Assembly: GCA_028274465.1 (NCBI GenBank) | Contig: CM051455.1 | Coordinates: forward strand, 89,858,871 to 89,922,870 | Direction: 5' to 3' | DNA: 64,000 nucleotides | DNA from: Plantago ovata | Taxonomy: Eukaryota; Streptophyta; Magnoliopsida; Lamiales; Plantaginaceae | The notes under the pieces: model-generated | Told to the model about the DNA's origin: nothing | Database searches by the model: none | What the model saw: only the letters and a program-made list of their open reading frames with translations | Translations under genes and position numbers: made by a program | Shown here: one piece after another, positions 10,682-21,475 of the stretch | Numbering within the stretch: position 1 is the stretch's first letter | Layout: every line of letters begins with the position of its first letter

Positions 10682-10885
10682 GTGCCATGCCACCAAGAGA
10701 GAGGAGCACTTTCGTTTGGCTACAATGAGGTATTGGAGGTGGTTTGATTCCAACCATGTCAAAGGGTTTGACAAGGACGTTCTCCATGAGTTCTATGTTG
10801 TGTCTACTAATCTTCAAGGGAAGGAGAGTGATCTCGTTAGAGGTATGTTCGAGCCATGGACTTTTGCAACAACTTCGCGGTTTAT
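10650..10885 (+). pseudogene. second (env-like) reading frame of NA1, left part
   Basis: The frame reads KREEHFRLATMRYWRWF, then VLHEFYVVSTNL and SDLVRGMFEPWTFATTS. The EFY(A/V)..L...VRG pattern is the signature of the 'putative plant transposon protein' domain found in the post-pol frame of Athila elements. It stops at the NA2 insertion point and similar text resumes at 19221. Function is unknown; the env-like name is positional. NA2 carries the matching frame at 15547-16397. I rate the domain match as moderate because it rests on a short pattern. Confidence 0.5.
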
Positions 10886-12140
10886 TGATGAATGTGTATT
10901 TTACACTTTCATTCGAGTCTTTTTCACCTATTTTAGATATCCTCTATGTCAATTTAGATATATTTTAGTACATTTTATTAGAATAGTGTCACGTTTCCCT
11001 TTAGATTTTATTTTACAGGTTTTGCTTGAAATTCGAAGATTTCTGGGCAATTATATTGAAGTTGACAAGGAATTGGTGTTCCAGAAGCCTATTTGGAGTA
11101 TCTGAAGTTTCCGAATAGGATTTGGAGTCTAGGGGTCGAATTTGGAGGTTAGAAGGCCACTAGAAGTCAGAAACCGAGTCCGAAAAGGTGAAGAAATCCA
11201 AAACCGCGTCGAAAAATGCGGAATTCCGCGAAAAAGCCGGGGGGCGAACCGCACCAGAGTTTATTTGGGGCCTATATATAGTGCTCAGTTTTCTCTCCGA
11301 AAATCATGTCTTTCCAGACCTACTTTCTCACCTCTCTCTATAGTTTTAGGTAGGAACTTCCCGGGGCTTGTCCTGGGAGTTCCATAGCTTAGGGGATACT
11401 TTTTCATAGCAGTTTGGAGCTCGTAGGACCGCAATCATCCGGAGACTGACAACCTTCGGTAACTTTGTATCTTACATTTTTATTCTACTTATTTTATATT
11501 CTTTCAATATGTTTTCTTCTATGATTACTGTTGATTGCATGCCTATTATGAGTAGCTAAACTTATCGTTGGTGGTAGTATGTGAATTCTTAGCGAGGGAA
11601 GATAATCATGCTAATGGCTATATCGCGCATTATACTCCGTGTCATTGCTTTATTTCGTTGATCAGTTGTAACCAAAATTCTCGTATGTTGTATTGATTAT
11701 TATGCACAATTGGACACTAGTCGACCATAAGACCAATTATCTTCGTAGTGTTGAATAATTACGGAACACATTAGGACAATCGTGATTGACTAGTCAGACC
11801 AAATTATCTTCGTAGTGCTTAATACTTGCAACAGGACACTAGTTTGATTCAAAGATCTCTATGCAAGACCGAGGAATTTATGCATGATTATCGACCCATT
11901 ATGTTAAGAAGGACCATACTATCACCAATCTCCATTATCTGCTAGAAAACCCCCTATTGCTATCTGTCTTCTGTTTTATATTCTCTTGTTAAATAGATAA
12001 AGCTAGTTATAGTCTTGAGATAACGATACTCGGGTCATTCTACTGCTACACTACGGTTTTCGTTGTAGTTGTGGATTGCCTTTGGCTAAATAACAAATTT
12101 ATTTGACTGAACCGGGACTTGACAAATCTCGCGTCCATCA
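10886..12140 (+). repeat. 5' LTR of NA2
   Basis: 1255 bp from TGATGAATGTG to CGTCCATCA. A GC palindrome cluster (GGGGGGCGAACC) lies at 11240-11251 and a TATA box (CTATATATAG) at 11272-11281, followed about 20 bp on by a pyrimidine-rich start region. A small hairpin GTGTA-TTT-TACAC lies near the left end. Confidence 0.9.
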
Positions 12141-12143
12141 AAT

Positions 12144-12161
12144 TGGCGCCGTTGCCGGGGA
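12144..12161 (+). promoter_or_regulatory. primer binding site of NA2
   Basis: TGGCGCCGTTGCCGGGGA, three bases after the LTR. This is the Athila-type primer site and it is identical in NA3 (52135-52152). Confidence 0.85.
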
Positions 12162-12309
12162 CTATACTTCTTTTTTCTGTTTAATTTGTTTATATTTACA
12201 GCTTTAGATTCCTAATTCTTTTAGTTTTAGTTTTCCTTTTTAATCTCTCTCTGATACTGCTTTCCTAGATTGTTTCTAATCACCTTTCCTAGTCTGTCAC
12301 AGATAGTGT

Positions 12310-14464
12310 ATGCCGCATACACGTTCTGCAGGAACACCGCTTGCTAATTCAATTGCTGAGATCGACAGAGTCTACCACCAAAGAAGGCGACTACCTGAAA
12401 GGCGCGCACTAGAGGAAATAGAGCAAAACCGATTTCTCTGAATCTCTACTTAGTCTCTTCAAGGAAATCGACGGAATGGCAGAAGCTAGACCACTGAAGG
12501 CATGGGTACAACCCACCAAAGATCGTATGAGGGGACCGGCGATAGTTCTTTCGTCTGCAACCCGAGATCTGGAGATCAAGAACCACGCATTCCAACAACT
12601 TCCGAGGTTCTATGGCTTATCAAGGGAAGATGTGATGGGGTATTTGCACGATATCGATGATTTCGTCAACCAACTCCCACGACCCGGAGCTGACATAACA
12701 ACGGATGAGTTAAGGATGAAGGTTTTTGCTATGGGACTTGGCGACAGAGCCAAGTCATGGCTGAGTTCTCTTCCAGCAGGCTCGCTGGACACTTGGGAAA
12801 AGGTTTTTTCAGCTTTCATGGAGAAATACTTCCCTCACACCTTGACTACCGCGCTAAAGGCGCAGATCACTGGATTCAAACAGGACTATGATGAGACCAT
12901 CTACACCGTGTTCGAGAGATTCCAAGATCTCACGAACAAGTGCCCTCACCATGGTTTAGAACTTTCCGACCTAGTCCAACACTTCTACAATGGACTAACC
13001 TTCGAGAAGGAACAAGTGGTGTGTTTCCAATGCCGAGGCAATATTTGGGAGGAAACCGCAGAAGCCGTCTGGGCAGTTTTCGAAAGGCTTGCTAAGGGTT
13101 CGCAGTTCAAGGACCCAAGAGCATTGGTTAGGAGACGTGGACCTGAAGCTCCACCGACTCAAGAAGCCCCTATGTATAGGGGGAATGGGGATCAATTCGA
13201 GTGCTTTACCAACGAATTGAAGCAAGTCCTCAAGAGCGCCACCGGAACAACTGTTTCGAACGAAGTATGCCGAATAAGCAAGAACTATGGGCATGGGGCT
13301 CATATGTGTAGATCGGAGCTGGCATACGATGATGGCAACTGGGCTCGAGGAGGCGAAGAAGAAGCCTTTGCTACGGAGTTTGGCACTCAAGAAGTTAGCT
13401 ACGGACAAGACGGTAGGAATCCTCGAGGTGGATTTTGGAGAAGAGGATACTGTAACAATCAAGGATATGCACCGGCTAACGAAACTTATGGACCTAACCA
13501 AGACCGTAGTGGGCTGAACTATGGTAATGATCACTGCCAAAACCCCGCTCCGAAAGAGCCACCAAAGTCGAAGTCGGCTCAACTGATGGAGAACTTGCAA
13601 AAGATGGTCGATCACACACAAAGTTTTCTCAAACGATATGAAGAAGATTCCGAGAAGACTAGGGTAAGGCTCGATAGGTTGGAGGAGAGCACTAGGCTTG
13701 CCCATCAAAAGATGCAAGAGTTGATCGACCGAGGAGCAAGTAGGGAACAAGGCAAACTGCCTAGCAGCACTGTGAAGTCGAATGCCATTACATTGGCTGG
13801 TGATGTACCTGACGAAATCACCATCAGGAAGGTTGTTAGGTGTGAGTGCTACATGAAGGAAGAACTCCTACTGATTGAAGAAGAAGAGAAGGACCTTGGT
13901 TCTGACACAAGTGATGAGGAGCAAGAGGATCCCGAACCACTCCCTAAAAGTTTCGATGTTAAGGTAAGAATTGGTGAGCTTGAAGATGTTCGTGCCACAC
14001 TAGACACGGGATCTTACTCGAACATAATTCCTTTGAATGTGTTTGAAAAGAGCAACATCGGAAAACTATCTGAGCAAAGGGCTATTGTGCAACTGGCGGA
14101 TGGATCCTTTATGAGACCCGAGGGTGTTGTGAAAAATGTGTTGGTCAAGATTGGTGAAGCGTCTATATACACCAATTTCGTAGTTATGCCGGCATCTGCA
14201 CCTGGGACGGGGGATGTCATACTCTTAGGGCAAACATTCTTGACTAAATTACGCTCAGTGATGGATATCTACCAAAGAACTTGCACCATCGAAGTGAATG
14301 GCAAGCAACACGTGTTGCAAACCATACTTGATCCACCTGAACCGCCTGATATTACTACTCACTACTGTGGTCTTGCATCCTATATTCTTTCTTATTCTCA
14401 GGTTCGTGGCATGGAAAGGAGATCAATGAAGGGGAAGCCTAGTACCCGCAAAAAGAAGAGATAG
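12310..14464 (+). CDS. gag-protease of NA2
   Basis: The main open frame (12476-14464, 662 codons) starts MAEARPLKAWVQPTKDRMRG; related text begins at the ATG at 12310, matching the NA1 start. The Gag core spans about residues 25-215 (QQLPRFYG, YLHDIDDFV, PAGSLDTWEKVF, CPHHGLELSDLVQHFYNG). A zinc-knuckle region lies near residue 265, a coiled coil (KTRVRLDRLEESTRLAHQK) near 395, and the aspartic protease motif DTGSYSN near 510, followed by VILLGQTFL. It ends in a basic tail (MERRSMKGKPSTRKKKR). The product would build particles and process itself, yet no polymerase is encoded downstream, so reverse transcription and integration must come from another element, plausibly one like AU1, which shares its LTR. 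Confidence 0.8.
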
Positions 14465-14726
14465 GCGCAGACAGTAGTCAAGTCAAAGACTTTAAACAAT
14501 GACGCTATCCGGGAGGCAACCCGGAATTTTTACCGCTTTCTTTACTGCTTTTCTGCATGCATTCATTCTTGAACTATTTGCTTCTCGTATGCAAATTTGT
14601 TCATGTCTCTGTCGTATATGCTTCTATTTGAGTGAGATTTTTCGAGTGGTTTTTTGAAAAAATTTGTTTCGGGGATTAGAACCGCATTTTCTGACGTCGG
14701 GAACCGTCTCCCCGCATTGGGGAGCA

Positions 14727-14811
14727 CGGGGCGAACCGCCTCGTGTGGGGAGAACCGCCCCACACGTGGGGTGAACCGCCCCACACGTGGGGTGAACCAC
14801 CCCACGGCCCC
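14727..14811. repeat. GC palindrome / CACGTG tandem array downstream of NA2 gag
   Basis: About four tandem units of roughly 20-22 bp built from GGGGTGAACCGCCCCACACG. Two junctions create the palindrome CACACGTG, which contains the plant G-box core CACGTG. This corresponds in position to 9820-9918 of NA1, but the unit sequence has changed (GAACC versus GAATC). Confidence 0.75.
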
Positions 14812-15578
14812 AGATCTTCAAAAACGCGGATTTCAACCCCAAAACCTTATTTTCTTCATTCTTCTTCATCCATCCTCCCAAAAAACCCGAAAAGTGCGAT
14901 TTCACATCTAAATCTTCATAACTTCTTCATTTCTTGACCAAATTGAGTGTTCTTTATCTTAATTCGAAGCCTATTACATGATCTATCATCCTATCCGAAC
15001 AGATTTCTTCCTAATTCGTTAGATTTGCAGATCTGAGGTATCATCCTTAGAACCCTAATTTTCGAATTTGGGGGTTTTCTATTTTGAGCTTCAATTACGC
15101 TTATTTGATGCATGGGTATGTTGTTTGTGTGATTAGATATGTTATTTACTATCAATTGCATACTCAATTTTGCTTGGATTGTTGATTTGGGTATTTTGCT
15201 ACTAGATGATATATCTTGTTCTGCAATATGTCTTTATCTCTGGTTTCTTGCATATGAATGTGTTTATTGATGTAATGTTGGTGGATTTGACGATAGAATG
15301 CTTAATTGTTGAGTATGAGGATTTATGATGGTTGGATTTTTCGCTGCTACGGTATGAATTGAGCCTTGTTATCAAGGATATTGGTTGTCTAGTAAAAGTA
15401 TGATGTGATGTATCGGATGTCGTAGTTACGTTGGTATGTTGCATGATGAAGAAGCTAGGCTAGACATTGCGGTTTGGGGAGTTCGATTGTTGATTTTATC
15501 ACTTGTGTGCTTCGCTTTTACACTAGCATATATTTGAGTCTGTTTTGTGTCATACGAGGTGCTAATTTCTGTTTGTAG
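14812..15578 (+). promoter_or_regulatory. candidate leader and intron before the NA2 second frame
   Basis: A pyrimidine-rich leader leads to GATCTGAG/GTATCA at 15037/15038 and TTTGTAG/GTACT at 15578/15579, bounding 541 nt with the AT-rich, T-rich composition of a plant intron. The NA1 counterpart (10146-10681) keeps both edges although the rest has diverged. There is no clear TATA box here, unlike in NA1. Confidence 0.45.
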
Positions 15579-16397
15579 GTACTATACCAAGGGAAGGGAG
15601 CATTCCCGTATGATTGCTGTGAAGAACCATGTCAAGGAAGGTGATCTCGCTAGATGTGCGTTCGAGCCAAGGGGTTTTGCAACAACGTCGTGGATTATCC
15701 AAGAGGAGGAGCTAGAGTACACCTGGAGTAAGGACTCCTATGCCTATTCATGCACCACCGAAGGGACAGAAACCATAATTACGTCGTCACTCCATCACGA
15801 GGACTGCAGAGTTCGAGTGAACTGGAAGGCACCGGGACATTCTCGCCGCGACGGATTCAATCTTGAGTTCGTAGTTGCTAGAAGATTCCGAAGCGCTAGC
15901 TTGGTTCCAAAACATAATGACATGGGTACCCAGTCCCTCGTTGGGGCGCCCTTTGCCTTCCTCTAAAGTGAGCATCATATAGACATTGGTCGGAGCAACA
16001 GTGGAGAATGAGGTCGAAATTGGAGAAAAAGGTAGAAGACTTCTGAGTATCCGAGCAGCCTACTGTAACCTTCTCGTGGTGTAAAACGTTGGAGGGGGAG
16101 GTCCTGATACCACTGCCCTTTCCCCTTCAACAGTTCACATCCTATTGGAGGGCTACAGGATAGAGGATTCCATAACATCGGCGGCTAATCTTGAGAATTC
16201 TACCTGCCACTGCAACTCTACTGGCGATGATGATGGTGACAGTAGTGACAATGAAGGCCATACGGGCAATGATGATTCTGATAGAGGAGTTGTTCCTGTC
16301 CGGCCTAAAAATGGAACTACCGCACCCACCAGAAGACCTGATGACGCCCTATGAAGCTTACAGAGGAGGCCCAATAAATCACAAACAGCATACTTAG
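15547..16397 (+). pseudogene. second (env-like) reading frame region of NA2
   Basis: Open text at 15547-15966 includes KNHVKEGDLARCAFEPRGF and SLVPKHNDMGTQSLVGAP; 16145-16397 gives a Ser/Asp-rich tail (HCNSTGDDDGDSSDNEGH has the same character as the NA1 tail at about 19740-19820). The alignment with NA1 by eye shows it is the same gene, in worse condition and with several breaks. No enzyme motif is visible. Its position after gag, behind a leader and intron-like segment, and the resemblance to the Athila post-pol frame suggest an env-like accessory protein. Confidence 0.5.
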
Positions 16398-17960
16398 CCG
16401 ACCGAGGCCAAACCATGGGGTAACATCTAGTATCACATCTTATTTCCTCATTTTCTTACTGCTAGGGACTAGCGTTAATTTCATGAGGGGGGATGGGATT
16501 TAAGTGATCTATTATTATTAGTTTGGAGCTTGACATTGGTAGGCTGAGTATAGTACCTCGCATGCTTTATCCGTCTGCATTTGCATTTGCACGTTTACTG
16601 CTTTCTTAGATTTTTTTTTGGTTGCATTTCACTACATTCATCCTAGGATAGTGTTGCATGTTTTATATGGAGTTTATTGCCGAATTTTTTGAACTTTTTT
16701 ATTGGGTAGATCAACTAGCTATGCCATTAATCGTATGCTTCATCTCTATGAATTTGTTTGAGGTTTTTCTCGCTTGGCTTGTCACATTTATGTATTGCAC
16801 TTAGTTAAGCTTGGTAGTCTCGACATCACTTAGTGGTGTTTTCTCTACTGCGATTCACGAAGTCCTTTATTATAGGATGATGCATGTTAGGGTCTTATGG
16901 TTGTTTTCCCGAGTAATTATGTACCTAAGAGGCAACAAGTCTTCACCATGCTTTGAGATTGCTAAATGCCTAGGAAGGAGGTAGTGTGAGGTTGTGTGAT
17001 CCTTTGTTTATAACCTATTCTTCCGAATAAGTTTGGCGAGGGGGTTACACCATCATTAGACTTGTTTCTGTTTTTCATTTTTCGTATCGTGAGTTTATTT
17101 TTCCTTTTCCGTGAATTTTGTACTCCAACCTATTCTTTCGAATAGGTTTGGGGAAGTCGTGTGAGTCATTTTGTTTCTCCCTTTGTTATGCTACTGCTGG
17201 CTAAAAAAATCAAAAAAAAAGAAAGAAAATTTCCAGAGAAAAAAAAAAGAGAAAAAGAAAAAGAAAAAAGAATCTGGAAAGGAAAGAAAAGAAAAAAAAG
17301 AGAAGACACCAAAAAAGCAAAGAAGGGTCCAAAAAAGAAAGCCAAATAGCAGTTTAGCAAAGTTCGAGTCTTTTCCATATTTTTCGTATTGTTCGTAATC
17401 GTGTTGTAATTTTCTATTTTTATTTTTTATCTTTGTTGTCTTATGTGTCATCTGTTCTAGACCACCCTCGTCCTTCCATTCAGGAAGTGGTGAATAGCTT
17501 AAGACTTTACTTGAGAGATGGGTAGAATAGGGGAGTGTTATCTTTTATAGGGAACCCTCCTTCGTTTGATGAGAGCCAGTACTGGTTCGACCTCTTTTGA
17601 GGAAAAGTCTTAACAAGGTGGAATAGCAGTAAGCCCTCAGTTTCATAGGCACGGGGCAACCATTCGTATCTTAGCATGCTTCATTACGTCGTCACTGACT
17701 AGGTCCAGGTAGAGAATGTTACGAGAGACTATCTTGTCTTGACATAAGTGCTTATGTGAATGTGTATAAGTCAATCGAGGTATTCTTCAACTTATATTCA
17801 TGCTTTGATTTATATGGTTTTTGTTCATATGTTATTTGGTAGATTTAGTAGATTGGTTCATTTTATTTGGCATGAAACTCCATTTTGTGTCTTGCATGTT
17901 TTTTGTATTAGAGTCTAGCTTAGTTGCTTGAGGACAAGCAAAGGTTCGGTTTGGGGAGTT
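16398..17960 (+). other. conserved 3' non-coding region of NA2 (hairpins, purine tract, PPT)
   Basis: There is no gene here, but the sequence matches NA1 (19953-21475), AU1 (about 60050-60901) and AU2 (28849-30200, reversed) closely. Landmarks: hairpins at 17012-17033 and 17127-17148 (AACCTATTC, 4-nt loop, GAATAGGTT or variant), a purine-rich tract at 17202-17348, a conserved block starting GTTCTAGACCACCCTCGTCC at 17454, and the polypurine tract GGTTTGGGGAGTT at 17948-17960 beside the 3' LTR. Confidence 0.8.
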
Positions 17961-19215
17961 TGATGAATGTGTATTTTACACTTTCATTCGAGTCTTTTTC
18001 ACCTATTTTAGCTATCCTCTATGTTAATTTAGCTATATTTTAGTACATTTTATTAGAATAGTGTCACCTTTCCCTTTAGATTTTATTTTACAGGTTTTGG
18101 TTGAAATTCGAAGATTTCTGGGCAATTATATTGAAGTTGACAAGGAATTGGTGTTCCAGAAGCCTATTTGGAGTATCTGAAGGTTTCCGAATAGGATTTG
18201 GAGTCTAGGGGTCGAATCTGGAGGTTAGAAGGCCACTAGAATTCAGAAACCGAGTCCGAAAAGGTGAAGAAATCCAAAACCGCGTCGAAAAACGCGAAAT
18301 TCCGTGAAAAAGCCGGGGGGCGAACCGCCCCAGAGTTTATTCGGGGCCTATATATAGTGCTCAGTTTCTCTCCGAAAATCATATCTTTCCAGACCTACTT
18401 TCTCACCTCTCTCTATAGTTTTAGGTAGGAACTTCCCGGGGCTTGTCCTGGGAGTTCCATAGCTTAGGGGATACTTTTTCATAGCAGTTTGGAGCTCGTA
18501 GGACCGCAATCATCCGGAGACTGACAACCTTCGGAAACTTTGTATCTTACAGTTTTATTCTACTTATTTTATATTCTTTCAATATGTTTTATTCTATGAT
18601 TACTGTTGATTGCATGCCTATTATGAGTAGCTAAACTTATCGTTGGTGGTAGTATGTGAATTCTTAGCAAGGGAAGATAATCATGCTAATGGCTATATCG
18701 CGCATTATACTCCGTGTCATTGCTTTATTTCATTGATCAGTTGTAACCAAAATTCTCGTATGTTGTATTGATTATTATGCACAATTGGACACTAGTCGAC
18801 CATCAGACCAATTATCTTCGTAGTGTTGAATAATTACGGAACACATTAGGACAATCGTGATTGACTAGTCAGATCAAATTATCTTCGTACTGCTTAATAC
18901 TTGCAACAGGACACTAGATTGATTCAAAGATCTCTATGCAAGAACGAGGAATTTATGCATGATTATCGACCCATTATGTTAAGAAGGACCATACTATCAC
19001 CAATCTCCATTATCTGCTTGAAAACCCCCTATTGCTATCTGTCTGCTGTTTTATATTCTCTTGTTAAATAGATAAAGCTAGTTATAGTCCTGAGAGAACG
19101 ACACTCGAGTCATTCTACTGCTACACTACGGTTTTCGTTGTAGTTGTGGATTGCCTTTGGCTAAATAACAAATTTATTTGACTGAACCGGGACCTGACAA
19201 ATCTCGCGTCCATCA
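17961..19215 (+). repeat. 3' LTR of NA2
   Basis: 1255 bp, TGATGAATG to CCATCA, followed by the TTTAT duplication. TATA box CTATATATAG lies at 18348-18357 with the palindrome GGGGCGAACCGCCCC at 18317-18331 just upstream. Confidence 0.9.
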
Positions 19216-19220
19216 TTTAT

Positions 19221-19952
19221 CCATAAGGTGGAACGAGAATTCACTGGGAGTGAGCATTCTTATGTCTATTCACATACCACTAAAGGGATTGAAAGCAATA
19301 TCACGCCAGAAATCTGCCACAAGGACTGCAAGGTTTGAGAGACTAGGAAGCAACCGGGGCGGCCTCATCACAACAGATTAGTCTTGAGACGACAGTGGTG
19401 ATGAAGTTCCGTATCGCTAACTTGATTCCAAAACATAATGACATGGACACCCAACCCTTTTTTGGGGTGCCCCTCGACTGCTTATTGAGGGAGCACCATA
19501 TAGTCATCGGGAGCATCAACCGTGAAGAATGTGGGCGACATTGGGCAAAGAAGAAGAAAACCTCTGAGTTTCCGAGTTTCGTCGCAGCTTACTATAAGTT
19601 CCACGGGGTAGAGGACATTGGTGAGGGAGACTTTAAGAGCACAGCTCTTTCCCCTTCAACAATTCACGGGCTATTAGAGAGATACCGGATGGAAAACCCC
19701 ATAGCTGCAGCGGCTAATCTTGAGGCTTCTCTTCGACAACGCAATTCTTCTAATGATGATGATGGTGACAATGAAGACAATAGGGACAATGAGGATACCA
19801 TGAATACTGATGGAGGAGTTGGCCCTATCCGATCTGTTAGTAGAACCACCACCACCACCACGGGCTCCGATGATCACCAACAAGAGCCCTCGAGCAATCT
19901 CAATACCTTACATCCTGTGTACTCAGCCGAACGAGGCCAAACCACTCGGTAA
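19221..19952 (+). pseudogene. second (env-like) reading frame of NA1, right part
   Basis: This continues the NA1 frame after the NA2 insertion. The clearest text is 19395-19952: KFRIANLIPKHNDMDTQP, FPSFVAAYYKFHGVED, LSPSTIHGLLERYRMENP, and a long Asp/Asn-rich stretch ending in a Thr run. The FPS..AAYYKFHGV and ST..GLLERY patterns resemble the second half of the Athila post-pol domain (a helix bundle with a conserved FP motif). The low-complexity acidic tail is shared with NA2. Function unknown; a small number of breaks. Confidence 0.5.
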
Positions 19953-21475
19953 CATCTAGTATCACTTCTTTATTTCCTCATTCTCTTACTGCTAGGGACT
20001 ATCTTTAGTTTCATGAGGGGGGGGGGGGGTGGGATTAAGTGAACTATTGTTGTTAGTTTGGAGCTTAGCATTGGTATTTTGAGTATAGTACCTTGTATTC
20101 CGTTGAAATTCGTTTTCATTAGAATTTGCACGTTTATCGCTTTCCTAGTAATTTAGTTTCATACACTACATACACTACATTCATCCTAGTCTAGTCTTGC
20201 ATGTTTTATGTGGAGTTTATGGCAAAAAAAATTGAAGTTTTTTATTGGGTAGATTAACTAGTTATGACCTTAATCATATGTTTCATCTCTATGAATTTGT
20301 TTGAGGTTTTTCTCGTTTGGCTTGTCACATTTATGTTTGCACTTAGTTAAGCTTGGTAGTCTCGACATCACTTAGTGGTGTTTTCTCTACTGCGGTTCAC
20401 GAAGGCCTTTATAATAGGATGATGCATGTTAGAGTCTTGTGGTTGTTTTCCCGAGTAATTATGTACCTAAGAGGCAACAAGTCTTCACCTTGCTTTGAGA
20501 CTGCTAAATGCCTAGGAAGGAGGTAGTGTGAGATTTTGTGATCCTTTGTTTGCAACCTATTCTTCCGAATAGGTTTGGCGAGGGGGGTTACGCTATCATT
20601 AGACTTTTTTTTCGATTTTGAGTGTTGTGAATTTGTTTTCCTTTTTCGTAAAGTTTGTGCTCCAACCTATTCTTTCGAATAGGTTTGGGGAGGTCGTTTG
20701 TGTGTCGTTATAATCACTTTTTCGTTGTGCTACTACTGGCTATATATAAAAAAAATCGAAAAAAAAGAGAGAAAAATTCCAGGAAAAAGAAAAGATCTGG
20801 AAAAGAAAAAAAAGAAGAAAAAAAAAGGGAAAAAAAGAGACCCCAAAAAAAGCAAAAAAGGGTCCAAAGAAAGCCAAAAAGCAGTTTAGCAAAGTGTTTG
20901 TCTCGTTTTTCAATTCATGTAATGTTCGTAATGGAGTTGTAATTTTTTGTCTTTTGATTGTTTGAGTGTCATCTGTTCTAGACCACCCTCGTCCTGCCAT
21001 TCAGGAAGTGGTGATTAGTTTATGACTTTGCTTGAGAGATGGGTAAAACAGGGGAGTGTGAACTTTTAGGGAACCCTCCTTCGTTGATGAGAGCCAGTAT
21101 TGGTTCGACCTCTTTGAGGGAAAGTCTTGACTTGGTGAACAATAGTAAGTCCTCAGTTTCATAGGCACGGGACAACCATTCATATTTTATCATGTTTCAT
21201 TACGTCGTCACTGACTAGGTCCAGGTAGAGAATGTTACGAGAGACTATCTTGTTTAATATAGTGCATATGTGAATGTGTATGAGTCAATCGAGACATTCT
21301 TCAACCAATATTCATGTTATTATATGTATGGTCTTTGTTCATAAGTTTTTGATAGACTCAATAGATTAGTTCGTTTCATTTGGCATGAGACTCCATTTTG
21401 TGTGTTGCATTGGTTTTTTGCATTAGAGTCTAGCTTGGTTGCTTGATGACAAGCAAAGGTTCGGTTTGGGGAGTT
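19953..21475 (+). other. conserved 3' non-coding region of NA1
   Basis: Same content and order as 16398-17960: a poly-G run at 20018-20029, hairpins at 20554-20575 and 20664-20685, a purine tract at 20749-20884, the GTTCTAGACCACCCTCGTCC block at about 20976, and the polypurine tract GGTTTGGGGAGTT ending at 21475. No gene is visible. Confidence 0.75.

Larger units (their letters stand above)
10886..19215 (+). mobile_element. NA2: whole non-autonomous Athila/Tat-like element with TSD
   Basis: Both LTRs are 1255 bp (10886-12140 and 17961-19215), both start TGATGAATG and end CCATCA, and the element is flanked by TTTAT at 10881-10885 and 19216-19220, a perfect 5-bp target duplication. Inside are a primer site (12144-12161), gag-protease, a palindrome array, a leader with an intron-like segment, a second frame, a conserved 3' non-coding region and a polypurine tract. 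No pol enzymes are present. By eye the LTRs differ at roughly 30 positions, about 2.5%; with the often-used 1.3e-8 substitutions per site per year that is near one million years. It looks structurally whole, with a few breaks in the second frame. Confidence 0.9.

Noticed and set aside
10529-10774. Minus-strand frames opposite the NA1 and NA2 second gene (also 15202-15444, 15787-15978)
   Set aside because: They are shadows of the plus-strand frames and not kept between the two copies.
17161-17398. Lys/Glu-rich open frames in the purine tracts (also 20655-20942, 29379-29736 on minus, 60593-60904)
   Set aside because: They are by-products of a low-complexity A/G tract; all three frames are open and no start or neighbour supports a protein.
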